Positions 35,130-44,082 of a stretch of 64,000 nucleotides of DNA are shown in pieces. Positions within the stretch are counted from its first letter, which is position 1; every line of letters starts with the position of its first letter. The position numbers and the translations under genes were made by a program. The DNA lies in assembly GCF_900101875.1 (NCBI RefSeq), contig NZ_FNAI01000001.1, positions 248,001 to 312,000 on the forward strand, written 5' to 3'. Origin of the DNA: Mucilaginibacter pineti. Lineage in GTDB: Bacteria; Bacteroidota; Bacteroidia; Sphingobacteriales; Sphingobacteriaceae. The notes under the pieces are model-generated. The model was not told the DNA's origin, did not search any database, and saw nothing but the letters and a program-made list of their open reading frames with translations.

Positions 35130-38100
35130 TTAGTTTTTTTGCAGTTCGAGGTTTGCAGCTTCAATAGCATGACCATCTTTATGTTTTGATGAACCACCAT
35201 TTAACACCGCTACCGGCACACCTGTTATTCTTTCCTGCAGGCTTTGGAATATCACAAACAATACCGGGATGATAAATAATCCTAATATTACTCCGGATAC
35301 CATCCCACCGGCTGCACCAATACTTATAGAGTGGTTACCCTGTGCTGATGGACCTGTAGCGATACTCATCGGGAACAAACCGAACACGAATGCCAGTGAG
35401 GTCATGATGATAGGACGTATCCTGAGCCTTGCTGCTTCAATAGCCGATTCAACCAAGCCATGCCCTGCCTTGCGCCGCTGTACAGCAAACTCAATAATTA
35501 GGATGGCGTTTTTGGCTAATAAACCGATGAGCATGATAAGCGCTACCTGTACGTAAATGTTATTTTCGATACCGGTTAAGCCCAATACCACAAATACACC
35601 AAAGATACCTGTAGGGATAGAAAGTATAACTGCCAACGGTAATATATAGCTTTCATACTGGGCTGATAATAAGAAGTATACAAATATCAAACAAAGCATA
35701 AATATAACGGCCGACTGACCACCTGAAGAAATTTCTTCGCGGGTTTGACCAGAGAACTCATACGCAAAACCTGCTGGTAATTGCTCCTGGGCTGTTTCCT
35801 GGATAGCCTTAATCGCATCACCAGAGCTATAACCCGGTTTAGGGATAGCGTTGATCTCAATAGAGTTGAACAGGTTATAACGTGAGGCAGTTTCTGAACC
35901 ATATACACGGGTTAATTTAACCAGGGTATTGATAGGCACGTTTTCGCCAGATTTGTTTTTAACAAACACACGGTCGATAGCCGAAGGATCAGTTCTGTCT
36001 GCAACATCAGCCTGAACTATTACACGGTAATATTTACCAAAGCGGTTAAAATCTGACGCCTGGGCTGTACCAAAGTAGGCTTGCATGGTTTGCAAAATGT
36101 CTTTAACATTTACACCCAACTGGTTAGCCTTTTCGTCATCAACCTCTAATTGTAACTGTGGATAATCTGCTTTATAAGAAGTAAAGGCGTAAGCGATAGC
36201 CGGTTTCGCCATCAGTTTACCAATAAAGTTATTGGCTACACCGCTAAACTTATCCAACTTACCGTTGGTTTTATCTTGTAGTACCACGTCAAGCGCTTCA
36301 ACGTTACTAAATCCGGGAACAGTTGGGAAACTGAACACAAAGAATGTACCGCCGGGTATGCCGCCTAATTTACCTCTTACTATATTTTGTATATCATCGA
36401 TATTTTTAACTGCACCCCTTTGCTCATTAGGTTTTAACAAAAGGAAAATTACACCCGCAGATGGACTGCTGGATTGTGTTAAAAAGTTAAAACCAGATAA
36501 CGCAGTAACAAACCGTGCCGATGGCAGATCTTTCAATTGGTCTTCGGCCTGTTTAAACACCTTGTTGGTACCACTTAACGAAGTTCCGGATGGTGTACTA
36601 ACAGCTATGGCCACAAAGCCCTGATCCTCTGTAGGGATAAAACCTGTTTTTGTTTTGGTTACCAGGAATACAGTAGCTGCCACTATTAATACAAGGCCGC
36701 CAATGCTAAACCATTTTTTACGGATAAGGAATTTTAAACCTCCAACATACCTGTTGGTCATGTAATTAAAACCACCATTAAAGCCTGCATAGAATTTTTC
36801 TACAAAACCTTTTTTAGGCGCTGCATGACCATCTGCGGTATGTTTGTTCTTCAAGAACAAAGCAGCCAGTGCAGGACTTAAAGTTAACGCATTAACAGCC
36901 GATATAATGATGGCTATAGACATGGTTAACGCAAATTGGCGGTAAAATATACCCGTTGAACCAACCATGAAACTCACCGGTAAAAATACCGCCGCCATAA
37001 CCAGCGTAATAGATATGATAGCACCCGTAATTTCGTGCATCGCTTCGGTAGTTGCCGCTTTTGGGGTAAGACTTGGGTCATGCTCCATTTTAGCGTGCAC
37101 CGCCTCTACGACTACAATGGCATCATCCACCACAATACCAATGGCCAGTACCAATGCAAACAGGGTTAAAAGGTTTACAGAGAAGCCAAACAGGTTCATA
37201 AAGAAAAACGTACCTATAATAGCAACCGGAACCGCAATGGCCGGGATCAGTGTAGACCTGAAATCCTGCAGGAATATAAATACTACGATAAATACCAATA
37301 TAAAGGCCTCTACCAATGTATGTTCAACCTGGTTAATTGATTCATCCAAATCTGTTTTGGTACGGTAGAATTGATTGTATTTGATACCGGCAGGGAAATC
37401 CTTTGACAGTTTCAGCATCAGCTTATCAATACCAATTTGAATTTCGTTGGCATTTGAACCAGCCAGTTGTATAATACCAATGATGATACCATCGTGGCCG
37501 TTCAGGTTACTTACGCTGTTATAAGAGTAAGCACCAAGTTCAACACGGGCTACATCTTTTAAATGCAGTACAGAACCATCTGCATTTGCACGGATAGCGA
37601 TATTCTGGTATTCTTCTGGTTTGGTAAGTTTACCTTTATATTTAATTACATATTCAAAAGCCTCGTTACTGCGCTCACCAAATTTACCGGGAGCTGCCTC
37701 AAGGTTCTTGTCCTGTATAGCGGCCATTACTTCGGCAGGGGTAACTTTGTAAGTTGCCATTTGCCCTGGATTCAACCAAACACGCATGGAGTAATCCTTA
37801 ACACCACCAAATATACTGGCAGAACCTACACCCGGAATACGTTTAATTTCGGGCACAATGTTGATCTGCGCATAGTTGGCTACAAAGGTTTGATCGTATT
37901 TTTTAGGATCCTCTGAATAGATTGCCATAGCACCAATGAAGCTGTTCTGTTGCTTGGTAGTAGTTATACCATATTGAACAACCTCGGCTGGTAACTGGCT
38001 GGTAGCCTGTGAAACACGGTTTTGAACGTTTACAGCAGCCTGATCGGGATCGGTACCTTGTTTAAAGTAAACAGTGATCCCCAATGTACCGTCATTACTG

Positions 38101-38345
38101 GCAGTAGAGGTCATATAGGTCATATTTTCCACCCCGTTGATCGCTTCTTCTAACGAAGGCGTAACAGAACGCAAAATGGTTTCGGCATTAGCGCCCGGGT
38201 AAACCGCAGATACTAATACTGCCGGAGGGGCAATATTCGGAAACCGCTCTAAAGGCAGTTTCGTTAAACCAAGTACACCAACTATCACCAGTAATATGGA
38301 GATAACAGTTGAGAGTACCGGTCTTTCTATGAATTTCTGAAACAT
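35130..38345 (-). CDS. RND efflux pump, HAE1 family (AcrB/MexB-like)
   Basis: A 1071-residue inner-membrane proton-driven transporter. It has the two-fold repeat of six membrane helices with large periplasmic loops. Typical stretches are VLSTVISILLVIVGVLGL at the first helix, GIVVDDAIVVVEAVHAKME with the proton-relay Asp pair in helix 4, and the second-half counterparts. It pairs with the adaptor upstream and TolC-like channel downstream to export hydrophobic drugs or endogenous amphiphiles from the periplasm. Length and layout are those of a complete HAE1 pump. Confidence 0.95.
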   Translation of the reverse strand: MFQKFIERPVLSTVISILLVIVGVLGLTKLPLERFPNIAPPAVLVSAVYPGANAETILRSVTPSLEEAINGVENMTYMTSTASNDGTLGITVYFKQGTDPDQAAVNVQNRVSQATSQLPAEVVQYGITTTKQQNSFIGAMAIYSEDPKKYDQTFVANYAQINIVPEIKRIPGVGSASIFGGVKDYSMRVWLNPGQMATYKVTPAEVMAAIQDKNLEAAPGKFGERSNEAFEYVIKYKGKLTKPEEYQNIAIRANADGSVLHLKDVARVELGAYSYNSVSNLNGHDGIIIGIIQLAGSNANEIQIGIDKLMLKLSKDFPAGIKYNQFYRTKTDLDESINQVEHTLVEAFILVFIVVFIFLQDFRSTLIPAIAVPVAIIGTFFFMNLFGFSVNLLTLFALVLAIGIVVDDAIVVVEAVHAKMEHDPSLTPKAATTEAMHEITGAIISITLVMAAVFLPVSFMVGSTGIFYRQFALTMSIAIIISAVNALTLSPALAALFLKNKHTADGHAAPKKGFVEKFYAGFNGGFNYMTNRYVGGLKFLIRKKWFSIGGLVLIVAATVFLVTKTKTGFIPTEDQGFVAIAVSTPSGTSLSGTNKVFKQAEDQLKDLPSARFVTALSGFNFLTQSSSPSAGVIFLLLKPNEQRGAVKNIDDIQNIVRGKLGGIPGGTFFVFSFPTVPGFSNVEALDVVLQDKTNGKLDKFSGVANNFIGKLMAKPAIAYAFTSYKADYPQLQLEVDDEKANQLGVNVKDILQTMQAYFGTAQASDFNRFGKYYRVIVQADVADRTDPSAIDRVFVKNKSGENVPINTLVKLTRVYGSETASRYNLFNSIEINAIPKPGYSSGDAIKAIQETAQEQLPAGFAYEFSGQTREEISSGGQSAVIFMLCLIFVYFLLSAQYESYILPLAVILSIPTGIFGVFVVLGLTGIENNIYVQVALIMLIGLLAKNAILIIEFAVQRRKAGHGLVESAIEAARLRIRPIIMTSLAFVFGLFPMSIATGPSAQGNHSISIGAAGGMVSGVILGLFIIPVLFVIFQSLQERITGVPVAVLNGGSSKHKDGHAIEAANLELQKN

Positions 38346-38360
38346 GGTTTTGTATTTTAA

Positions 38361-38392
38361 TTTCGGATTTCGGAATTTCGATTTCAGATTTA
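38361..38392. repeat. Intergenic TTTCGGATTTCGGAATTTCG-type repeat
   Basis: A 32-base block made of four closely related units (TTTCGGA, TTTCGGAA, TTTCGA, TTTCAGA). It lies directly upstream of the pump gene, between it and the adaptor. Confidence 0.65.
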
Positions 38393-38445
38393 TTGGGCAC
38401 TATTTGTCATTTCGTTGTTAAACGATACTAACGGCAACCTGATAA

Positions 38446-38477
38446 ACCTTTTACCTTTGGCCTTTCGCCTTTTACCT
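38446..38477. repeat. Intergenic ACCTTTTACCTTTGGCC-type repeat
   Basis: A pyrimidine-rich block of near-repeats (CCTTTTA, CCTTTGG, CCTTTCG, CCTTTTA) with a period of about seven to eight bases, in the same spacer as the TTTCGGA block. Confidence 0.6.
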
Positions 38478-38496
38478 AAATCTTCGGTTTTGATTA

Positions 38497-39633
38497 TTAT
38501 TTATTAACTACAGCAGCGGTTTTTTCAGGAGCTTTTTGAGGGGCTATTACTGCGCCTTCAACCAGGTGATCCATACCGCTTAACACAATCTGATCGCCAG
38601 CTTTAAGACCATCCTTAACCAGGTAGTTCTCGCCGCTTTTGCCTATAATGTTGATAGGTACTTTTTTCACTTTATTGCTATCGGCAAGGGCGAAAACGAA
38701 TACTTTATCCTGCATTTCAACAGTGGCAGATTCAGGTACGATCAAGGCATCAGTATGTTGCAGGCTTAAACGGATCTTACCGGTGTTGCCAGAGCGTAAC
38801 AAACCCTGCGGATTTGAGAAGCTTGCCCTTACAGTGATTGCGCCTGTGTTTTTATCAAACTGGCCGTCAATAACGTCTATTTTACCTTGTTTACCGTATT
38901 CGGTACCATCAGCTAATAATAATGATACTGAAGGCAGTTTCTGAAGTTTATCCTTCAAAGTTTCGCCCGGATATTGTTCTTTAAAGCTTACAAAATCCTT
39001 TTCGCCAAGCGAGAAGTAAACATGCACATCGTGCACATCTGATAATTGAGTTAATGCTTCAACATCCTGCGGTGTAACCAAGCTTCCCTGTTTTTTAATA
39101 AGGCGACCGATGTAACCACTTACAGGAGCTTTAATCAAGGTATACCCTAAGTTAATTTGCGCGGTAGATACGTTTGCTTTAGCCGATTCAATATTGGCTT
39201 TAGCAACCTGATAAGCAGCTTTAGCTGTTTTTAATTGATAATCTGATACTACTTTGTTTTCAACAAGCGGGGTAAGCTTGTCAACTTCCAGTTGTGCGTT
39301 GCCTGCTGCTGCTTCGGCCGCGTGTAAGCTGGCTAAGGCGTTGTTTAATGCAGCGCGGTAAGGTTGCTCGTTAATTTTAAATATCGGCTGGCCTGCGTTT
39401 ACAAAAGCGCCTTCGTCAACAAATACTTTATCTAAAGCACCGCTTACCTGCGGGCGAACTTCTACGTTAACAGTACCTTCAATTGATGCAGGATATTCCT
39501 GGTAAGTAGTTTCGGTACCCGATACTATGGCGGCAACGGGTAATGCCGGTGGCGGAGGTGCCTGCTGCGTTTGCGGCTTTGGCGAACATCCGTATAATGT
39601 GAGTGCTAATAGCGCTAAGATGATACTTTTCAT
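38497..39633 (-). CDS. RND efflux periplasmic adaptor (membrane fusion protein)
   Basis: A lipoprotein leader (MKSIILALLALTLYGC) puts it in the periplasm. The lipoyl half-motif (GALDKVFVDEGAFVNAGQPIFKI) is followed by an alpha-helical hairpin at about 90-160 and the second lipoyl half (GYTLIKAPVSGYIGRLIKKQG). Beta-barrel and membrane-proximal domains complete the usual AcrA/MexA order. It bridges the pump and the TolC-like channel. It is the first gene of the operon and lies 313 bases after the TetR gene, whose product probably represses it. Confidence 0.94.
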   Translation of the reverse strand: MKSIILALLALTLYGCSPKPQTQQAPPPPALPVAAIVSGTETTYQEYPASIEGTVNVEVRPQVSGALDKVFVDEGAFVNAGQPIFKINEQPYRAALNNALASLHAAEAAAGNAQLEVDKLTPLVENKVVSDYQLKTAKAAYQVAKANIESAKANVSTAQINLGYTLIKAPVSGYIGRLIKKQGSLVTPQDVEALTQLSDVHDVHVYFSLGEKDFVSFKEQYPGETLKDKLQKLPSVSLLLADGTEYGKQGKIDVIDGQFDKNTGAITVRASFSNPQGLLRSGNTGKIRLSLQHTDALIVPESATVEMQDKVFVFALADSNKVKKVPINIIGKSGENYLVKDGLKAGDQIVLSGMDHLVEGAVIAPQKAPEKTAAVVNK

Positions 39634-39946
39634 GATGATTTGATTTTTAAGAGTGACAGATAGAATTGTGATTGATAAAATGCCTTGCGGCGCATTGATA
39701 TATGTTGAGTTGTTGTTTTTGTTGCTGTTAATAAGCCGGTACTAATTACTATGTCCGTTTATTAAAGTATTTATCACCGTAGCTAACGGAATTGTGTGAG
39801 AGCAGTAGTTTTCACGGTGGTAGCTTGTTTAATGCTTTTAATTAATATTAAGTAGAAGTTTAAATCCATGATGGTATGTTAATGTTGTTTTGATGTTAAT
39901 TTAACACTGTTAGATTATTTAACGGTGTTAAAAAATAGTTAAAAAA
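39634..39946. other. 313-base control region between tetR-type gene and efflux operon
   Basis: No gene. It contains the paired TTAAC-N3-GTTAA palindromes at its upstream end. I found no clear -33/-7 promoter in the 270 bases between these sites and the adaptor start, so a long leader or a weak promoter is expected. Confidence 0.6.
39901..39931. promoter_or_regulatory. Probable TetR operator pair upstream of the efflux operon
   Basis: TTAACACTGTTAG (39901-39913) and TTAACGGTGTTAA (39919-39931) are two copies of the palindrome TTAAC-N3-GTTAA, the second perfect, with centres 18 bases apart. The whole block is itself an inverted repeat. The same palindrome lies at the promoter of the TetR gene. 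Confidence 0.6.
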
Positions 39947-40552
39947 TTACTCCGGTTTAATGGAGCGGATAATGCCGATAATAGCGTCCATCAGTACCTG
40001 GCGATTAATATCGTCTGATGAACCGCGGCTTAACAGGTTGATAGATACCAACCCATGTACTACCGACCAAAAAGTATAATACTTCGTGCATATAATATCC
40101 GAAGCCGGATTATCTATATGCATTACCTTGCCAATTACATCGGTAAATAAGTCCCACGGCATTACCGATTCTTCAAGTTTGTTAATCTCTTCGCAGCAGC
40201 AGTTGGTTGTTACCCCAAACATGATCTGATAAAGTTCCTTATTGGCAAAAGCGAAGTTCCAGTAGGCTACCCACATAGCCTCCAGTTGTTTTTCTGGCAG
40301 GCGATGTTCTTCGTGGGCGGCGCGCAGGTCCTTTGCCAGTATAAGGTATCCCTTGCGGGCCAGCTCTAATAAAATAGCTTCTTTGTTGGCAAAGTACTCA
40401 TATATGATAGGCGCTGTATATTCAATCACATCGGCAATTTTGCGCATGCTTAGTGCTTGCCATCCCTCCTCCTTAACGATATGAAGCGCAGCATCCAGGA
40501 TGTTGATCCTGGTTTCATCTTTTAATCGTTGTATTCTCTCTTTGCTTGCCAT
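39947..40552 (-). CDS. TetR/AcrR family transcriptional repressor
   Basis: An N-terminal helix-turn-helix domain of the TetR type occupies residues 10-60 (INILDAALHIVKEEGWQALSMRKIADVIEY, then YTAPIIYEYFANKEAIL). The C-terminal ligand-binding domain contains a Cys-rich stretch CCCEEINK. It should repress the co-oriented efflux operon and itself: matching palindromes lie in front of both. The inducer is unknown, presumably a pump substrate. Confidence 0.92.
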   Translation of the reverse strand: MASKERIQRLKDETRINILDAALHIVKEEGWQALSMRKIADVIEYTAPIIYEYFANKEAILLELARKGYLILAKDLRAAHEEHRLPEKQLEAMWVAYWNFAFANKELYQIMFGVTTNCCCEEINKLEESVMPWDLFTDVIGKVMHIDNPASDIICTKYYTFWSVVHGLVSINLLSRGSSDDINRQVLMDAIIGIIRSIKPE

Positions 40553-40574
40553 TTTATTTTAAGTGATAAATCAT

Positions 40575-40607
40575 TTAACAGCGTTAAGCAAATGTATAAC
40601 TGTTAAA
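40575..40607 (-). promoter_or_regulatory. tetR-type gene promoter with flanking operators
   Basis: On the minus strand TACATTTG (plus-strand 40589-40596) matches the -7 consensus TAnnTTTG. It is flanked by a perfect TTAACAGCGTTAA palindrome (40575-40587) and a GTTAA half-site (40602-40606). Repressor binding would block the promoter. A -33 match is not evident. Confidence 0.6.
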
Positions 40608-40758
40608 CAAACATAGTACCATCCATTTGTAAAATTGAGATCATTTAATTGTCAGCTAAAGCTTAAAAACAGGCTATTTAGCATCAATAAATCAAAAAAA
40701 TGAGATTTTCCTTGTCATTTAAACAAACAACCTGATCCCATATTGCATTTTTTTTATT

Positions 40759-41271
40759 TTATTTTTTCACCAGGTAGGTGATCTGCCCCATGTGATAGCC
40801 CTGGTGAACGGTTCTGTTTATAAGGATATTTAATTTATTACGATGCGGTTCATTAGTGAAATCTTCTGCAGAAATTGAAGCGTGTTTAGTGAACCAATCT
40901 GCCGGTTGCATGGCATCAAATTTTTGCTGCAGTATTGTGTTAACGTTATGCCAGTATTCTTTCAGTTCTCCTATTGATGGTTTTTCCAATTCTGCCGATT
41001 CAGGATTTTTAATAAAAGGCTGTTCTAATTGCGGATACAGCTTATCGCCAAGTTCAAACAGGGTAAGCATACCATCACTAACAGCCGTTAAGTGGCCCAA
41101 CAGGTAAACACCTGTATTACGACCAGGTGCAGTTGGCGCCGATAATTCTTCGTCGGTAAGTTTATCTAAAATACTATTAAACCTTGTATTTTGTAATTGC
41201 CAGTTGGAAACGGCAATTTTTATAAATAATTCGGCTGTAGGCGCCGGGGTGATAGCTTGTTGGGTTTCCAT
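40759..41271 (-). CDS. DinB family protein (DinB_2 / YfiT-like)
   Basis: A four-helix-bundle protein of 170 residues, the length of the DinB/YfiT family of putative metal-dependent thiol-transferases or hydrolases. The metal-type histidines appear in LLGHLTAVSDGML (near residue 65) and TVHQGYHMGQITYLVKK at the end. The ATG at 41271 (METQQAI) is chosen; the longer frame adds a lysine-rich leader. Physiological reaction unknown. It stands alone with 206 bases to the TetR gene. Confidence 0.82.
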   Translation of the reverse strand: METQQAITPAPTAELFIKIAVSNWQLQNTRFNSILDKLTDEELSAPTAPGRNTGVYLLGHLTAVSDGMLTLFELGDKLYPQLEQPFIKNPESAELEKPSIGELKEYWHNVNTILQQKFDAMQPADWFTKHASISAEDFTNEPHRNKLNILINRTVHQGYHMGQITYLVKK

Positions 41272-41431
41272 GATATGGTTTTTTTTAATTAAAAAGAAGC
41301 ATAATAAGGCTGCCAATTTATTATTTATAAACCAAACCCATCACTTATACTTGATATCCACACATGATTTTACAAACTCATGATCTGCGTAATGACATTC
41401 AAAGATGGAACGGACGGCTATCCTGTTCCTT

Positions 41432-42595
41432 TTAACCTTTACTGGTTTCGGTATTTTTAAGTTGTGCTACCATTAATATGATCAGCGCACCAAAACCCGC
41501 TACCACACCAAAGGCCCAGCGTAACCCAACTGCTTGTGCTATAAAGCCAACAGTTGGCGGTATAATTAAAAAGCCCAGGTAGCCCACTGTAGAAATAGCC
41601 GCCAGTGCCTGCCCGGTATTCATACTTTGCGATTTACCAGCCATGCTAAACACCAGCGGTACCACACACGATACACCCAGGCCTACCATAGCATATCCTA
41701 TGTAAGTAGTAAAAGTATATGGCAGCAAAACCGAAACCAGTAAGCCAGCCAGTATGAGGACACCATTTAAGCTCAGTACCCGTTTTATCCCCACCAGTTC
41801 AACCAGTTTATCACCGGTAAAACGACCGATGGTCATGGCTACCATGTATACCACAAAGGCCGCTGTTGCTGCGGGTTTGGTTGCATGAACTGCCTTTTGA
41901 AAATAGATGCCGCTCCAATCATACATGGTGTTTTCGCAGGCCATAGATGCAAAACATATCAGCGCGAATTTAAGCAGGTGTTTATCGGGTAGCCTGAAAC
42001 CTGATGTACTGGGCGTTACCACCGGCTTTTCGTGATAAGCCATCGGGTAAAAAACAAGCGAGAGTACGATCATGAAAATACCCACGATAAGCAGGTGCCA
42101 GGAGGTAGCTACATTGTGCGACACCATTAAATACCCCACCGCAGCACCCGCAAAACCAGCTAAACTCCAGATGCCATGAAACGTTACCATTATTGACCGC
42201 TCATAAAACGACTGAATACTCACCGCCTGGGCGTTGATAGACAAGTTGAATATATTACGTGCCGATCCGAAAAAGAACAGCATGATCACCAATTGCCATA
42301 TATATGTTGTAAAACCCGGGATACATAGCAACAGGTTAAAAGCAACTGCGCCAACCAGCATAATATTCCTGCTGCTAAAGTGTTTTAACATTTTGGCAGT
42401 TAGCGGAATGGTAAGCATTAAGCCTATTGGTAAGGCAAATAATACCGCTCCTAACTGGGCCTCGTTTAAATGAAGCTGCTGCTGAATAGATGGTATACGT
42501 GACGCCCAGGACGAGTAGCCGAAGCCCGATATAAAGAAAAACATGCCGCAGGCAAACCTCAATTTAGATCTGCCGGCAACCTCCGTATTAACCAT
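41432..42595 (-). CDS. MFS transporter
   Basis: Twelve hydrophobic helices in 387 residues, with the first-half/second-half MFS symmetry. The N-terminus is LRFACGMFFFISGFGYSSWASRIPSIQQQLHL and the family-like GLMLTIPLTAKML follows the second helix. It resembles Bacteroidota MFS carriers related to the sugar:proton and fucose permease-like branch (DUF-free). Substrate unknown. It is divergent from the gene at 42883, with 287 bases of control DNA between them. Confidence 0.85.
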   Translation of the reverse strand: MVNTEVAGRSKLRFACGMFFFISGFGYSSWASRIPSIQQQLHLNEAQLGAVLFALPIGLMLTIPLTAKMLKHFSSRNIMLVGAVAFNLLLCIPGFTTYIWQLVIMLFFFGSARNIFNLSINAQAVSIQSFYERSIMVTFHGIWSLAGFAGAAVGYLMVSHNVATSWHLLIVGIFMIVLSLVFYPMAYHEKPVVTPSTSGFRLPDKHLLKFALICFASMACENTMYDWSGIYFQKAVHATKPAATAAFVVYMVAMTIGRFTGDKLVELVGIKRVLSLNGVLILAGLLVSVLLPYTFTTYIGYAMVGLGVSCVVPLVFSMAGKSQSMNTGQALAAISTVGYLGFLIIPPTVGFIAQAVGLRWAFGVVAGFGALIILMVAQLKNTETSKG

Positions 42596-42799
42596 ACGCG
42601 AAATTAAAAATAAATGGGTTTATGAAGTGCTTAATTTAAAAGTTGGTGCTGTAAACAGGCAGAGTAGTTGGCAAGGTATTTTAAAAAGGTATCAAACATT
42701 AGTGTAAATTAGCTATTGACTTTGCTACCGGCAAAAATAACTATATTACTTAATCGCTCAATCTGCAATTATCCGCCAATTGCAATTTTGAGGCATTTG

Positions 42800-42831
42800 T
42801 TTGGGTTGGCAATTAATAACGCTTATTTTTG
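42800..42831 (+). promoter_or_regulatory. Strong Bacteroidota-type promoter of the diadenylate-cyclase-like gene
   Basis: TTTG (42800-42803) and TATTTTTG (42824-42831) match the -33 TTTG and -7 TAnnTTTG consensus exactly with a 20-base spacer. Transcription should start near 42838, about 45 bases before the ATG. This is the clearest promoter match of this type in the window. Confidence 0.65.
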
Positions 42832-42882
42832 AGATGACATATAAACATTTAAGGGTATAACACCCTGCATCACCCATAAATA

Positions 42883-44040
42883 ATGAATACTAAGAGCTTA
42901 ACCGCCGAACCAACATATAAAGCTGCGCGCGTTGTAGCCCCGTCAATAGAACGGCACTTTAAATATTTCCATTCAATGGTAAATGCCGAAAGTGATGCCG
43001 ACTTTGCCCCTACACCCGATATCAGCATCATTGAAAATATTATTGATATAGCTTTCTGGGCCAGTTTGCGCCGCGAAGAAGGTTATTCGCCAAAATTTAC
43101 CCTTGCTTTTTTGCCACCCGAAAGCGCCGGTCAGCCTTTATTATTCGGGCATAAAATACCGCTTGCACCAAATATCTTAACAAAGTTTGCATCGGCGGTG
43201 CAGCAACCCGGCATCCATCTTGGTGTTTGGATTGAGGACGGTGAATTATATCTATGGGGAACCACATTGGCTATCCCTGCCTATTGCTTTGTGCTTGAAG
43301 TTATTGAGCCTGGTTTACTGGTGATAAAACACCGCCGGGTTGACGGTTTTGGCAAATTTGTGAACATTGCCATACTAAAAGGCGACGATATAAAAGTAGT
43401 TGATGAGCAGGGTTCTACCCTGTCTGATTGTCCTACTATCCTTACATCCATGCTTGATTTTACCCTGCCATCTTCCTGGAACGATCCGGTGAATGTGCTG
43501 GTACAGTTGGCGGCATCTATGCAGGCGCACAAACGTGGCGGTATTTTGCTGGTTGTGCCTACAGGTGCCGACGAATGGCAGGAATCTATCATCACCCCTA
43601 TCTCTTACCCCGTAAACCCGGCTTTTTCGGGCCTTACGGATCTGATGATCCACGAGGGAATTGAGAAATACCATACCTCATGGCAGGAGAAATTGCGCCG
43701 CGCGGTAGATACCATCGGGGGATTGACATCTATAGATGGCGCAACCATAATTAACGATAAACACGAGCTGTTGGCGTTTGGCGCCAAAATAGGCAGATCT
43801 GCAAAGAGCGCCCGTGTTGAAGAGATAATTGTCACCGAGCCTGTTGTTGGCTGCTCAACAAAAGTTATTCACCCGGCACAAAACGGTGGAACCCGGCATT
43901 TAGCGGCCGCACAATTTGTATTCGATCAAAAAGATGCTATTGCGTTGGTTGCTTCGCAGGATGGCCGGTTTACTGTTTTTGCATGGTCGCCGGTAGTTAA
44001 TATGGTTCATGCACACCAGATAGATATTCTGCTGCTGTAA
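42883..44040 (+). CDS. Diadenylate-cyclase-like protein with N-terminal sensor domain (DACNV type)
   Basis: The N-terminal ~250 residues resemble the probable sensor domain called DACNV that precedes diadenylate cyclase (DisA_N) domains in Bacteroidota. The C-terminal ~120 residues follow the cyclase pattern. Asp285-Gly286-Ala287 in SIDGATIIN corresponds to the DGA ATP-binding motif. Thr-Arg338-His339-Leu340 in GGTRHLAAAQF sits at the RHR motif, with Leu replacing the second Arg. DAIALVASQDGRF is the strand after it. If active it would make c-di-AMP or a related dinucleotide; the RHR change makes activity uncertain. No membrane helix is seen. It converges on the ppk1 operon, 42 bases from its last gene. 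Confidence 0.75.
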   Translation: MNTKSLTAEPTYKAARVVAPSIERHFKYFHSMVNAESDADFAPTPDISIIENIIDIAFWASLRREEGYSPKFTLAFLPPESAGQPLLFGHKIPLAPNILTKFASAVQQPGIHLGVWIEDGELYLWGTTLAIPAYCFVLEVIEPGLLVIKHRRVDGFGKFVNIAILKGDDIKVVDEQGSTLSDCPTILTSMLDFTLPSSWNDPVNVLVQLAASMQAHKRGGILLVVPTGADEWQESIITPISYPVNPAFSGLTDLMIHEGIEKYHTSWQEKLRRAVDTIGGLTSIDGATIINDKHELLAFGAKIGRSAKSARVEEIIVTEPVVGCSTKVIHPAQNGGTRHLAAAQFVFDQKDAIALVASQDGRFTVFAWSPVVNMVHAHQIDILLL

Positions 44041-44050
44041 AGATGATACC

Positions 44051-44080
44051 AATCATCCTTTCCTATTGGAGAGGATGATT
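44051..44080. terminator. Hairpin between convergent genes
   Basis: AATCATCCTTTCC (44051-44063) pairs with GGAGAGGATGATT (44068-44080) with one wobble position and a four-base loop. No long T run follows, so termination strength is uncertain, but its place between two stop codons fits. Confidence 0.65.
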
Positions 44081-44082
44081 GA

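Noticed and set aside
35269..35556. Plus-strand frames over the RND pump gene (several)
   Set aside because: All are antisense to the pump; none has its own motif.
41408..41440. Terminator after the MFS gene
   Set aside because: Only a short, bulged GGAAC/GTTCC stem without a T run; too weak to call.
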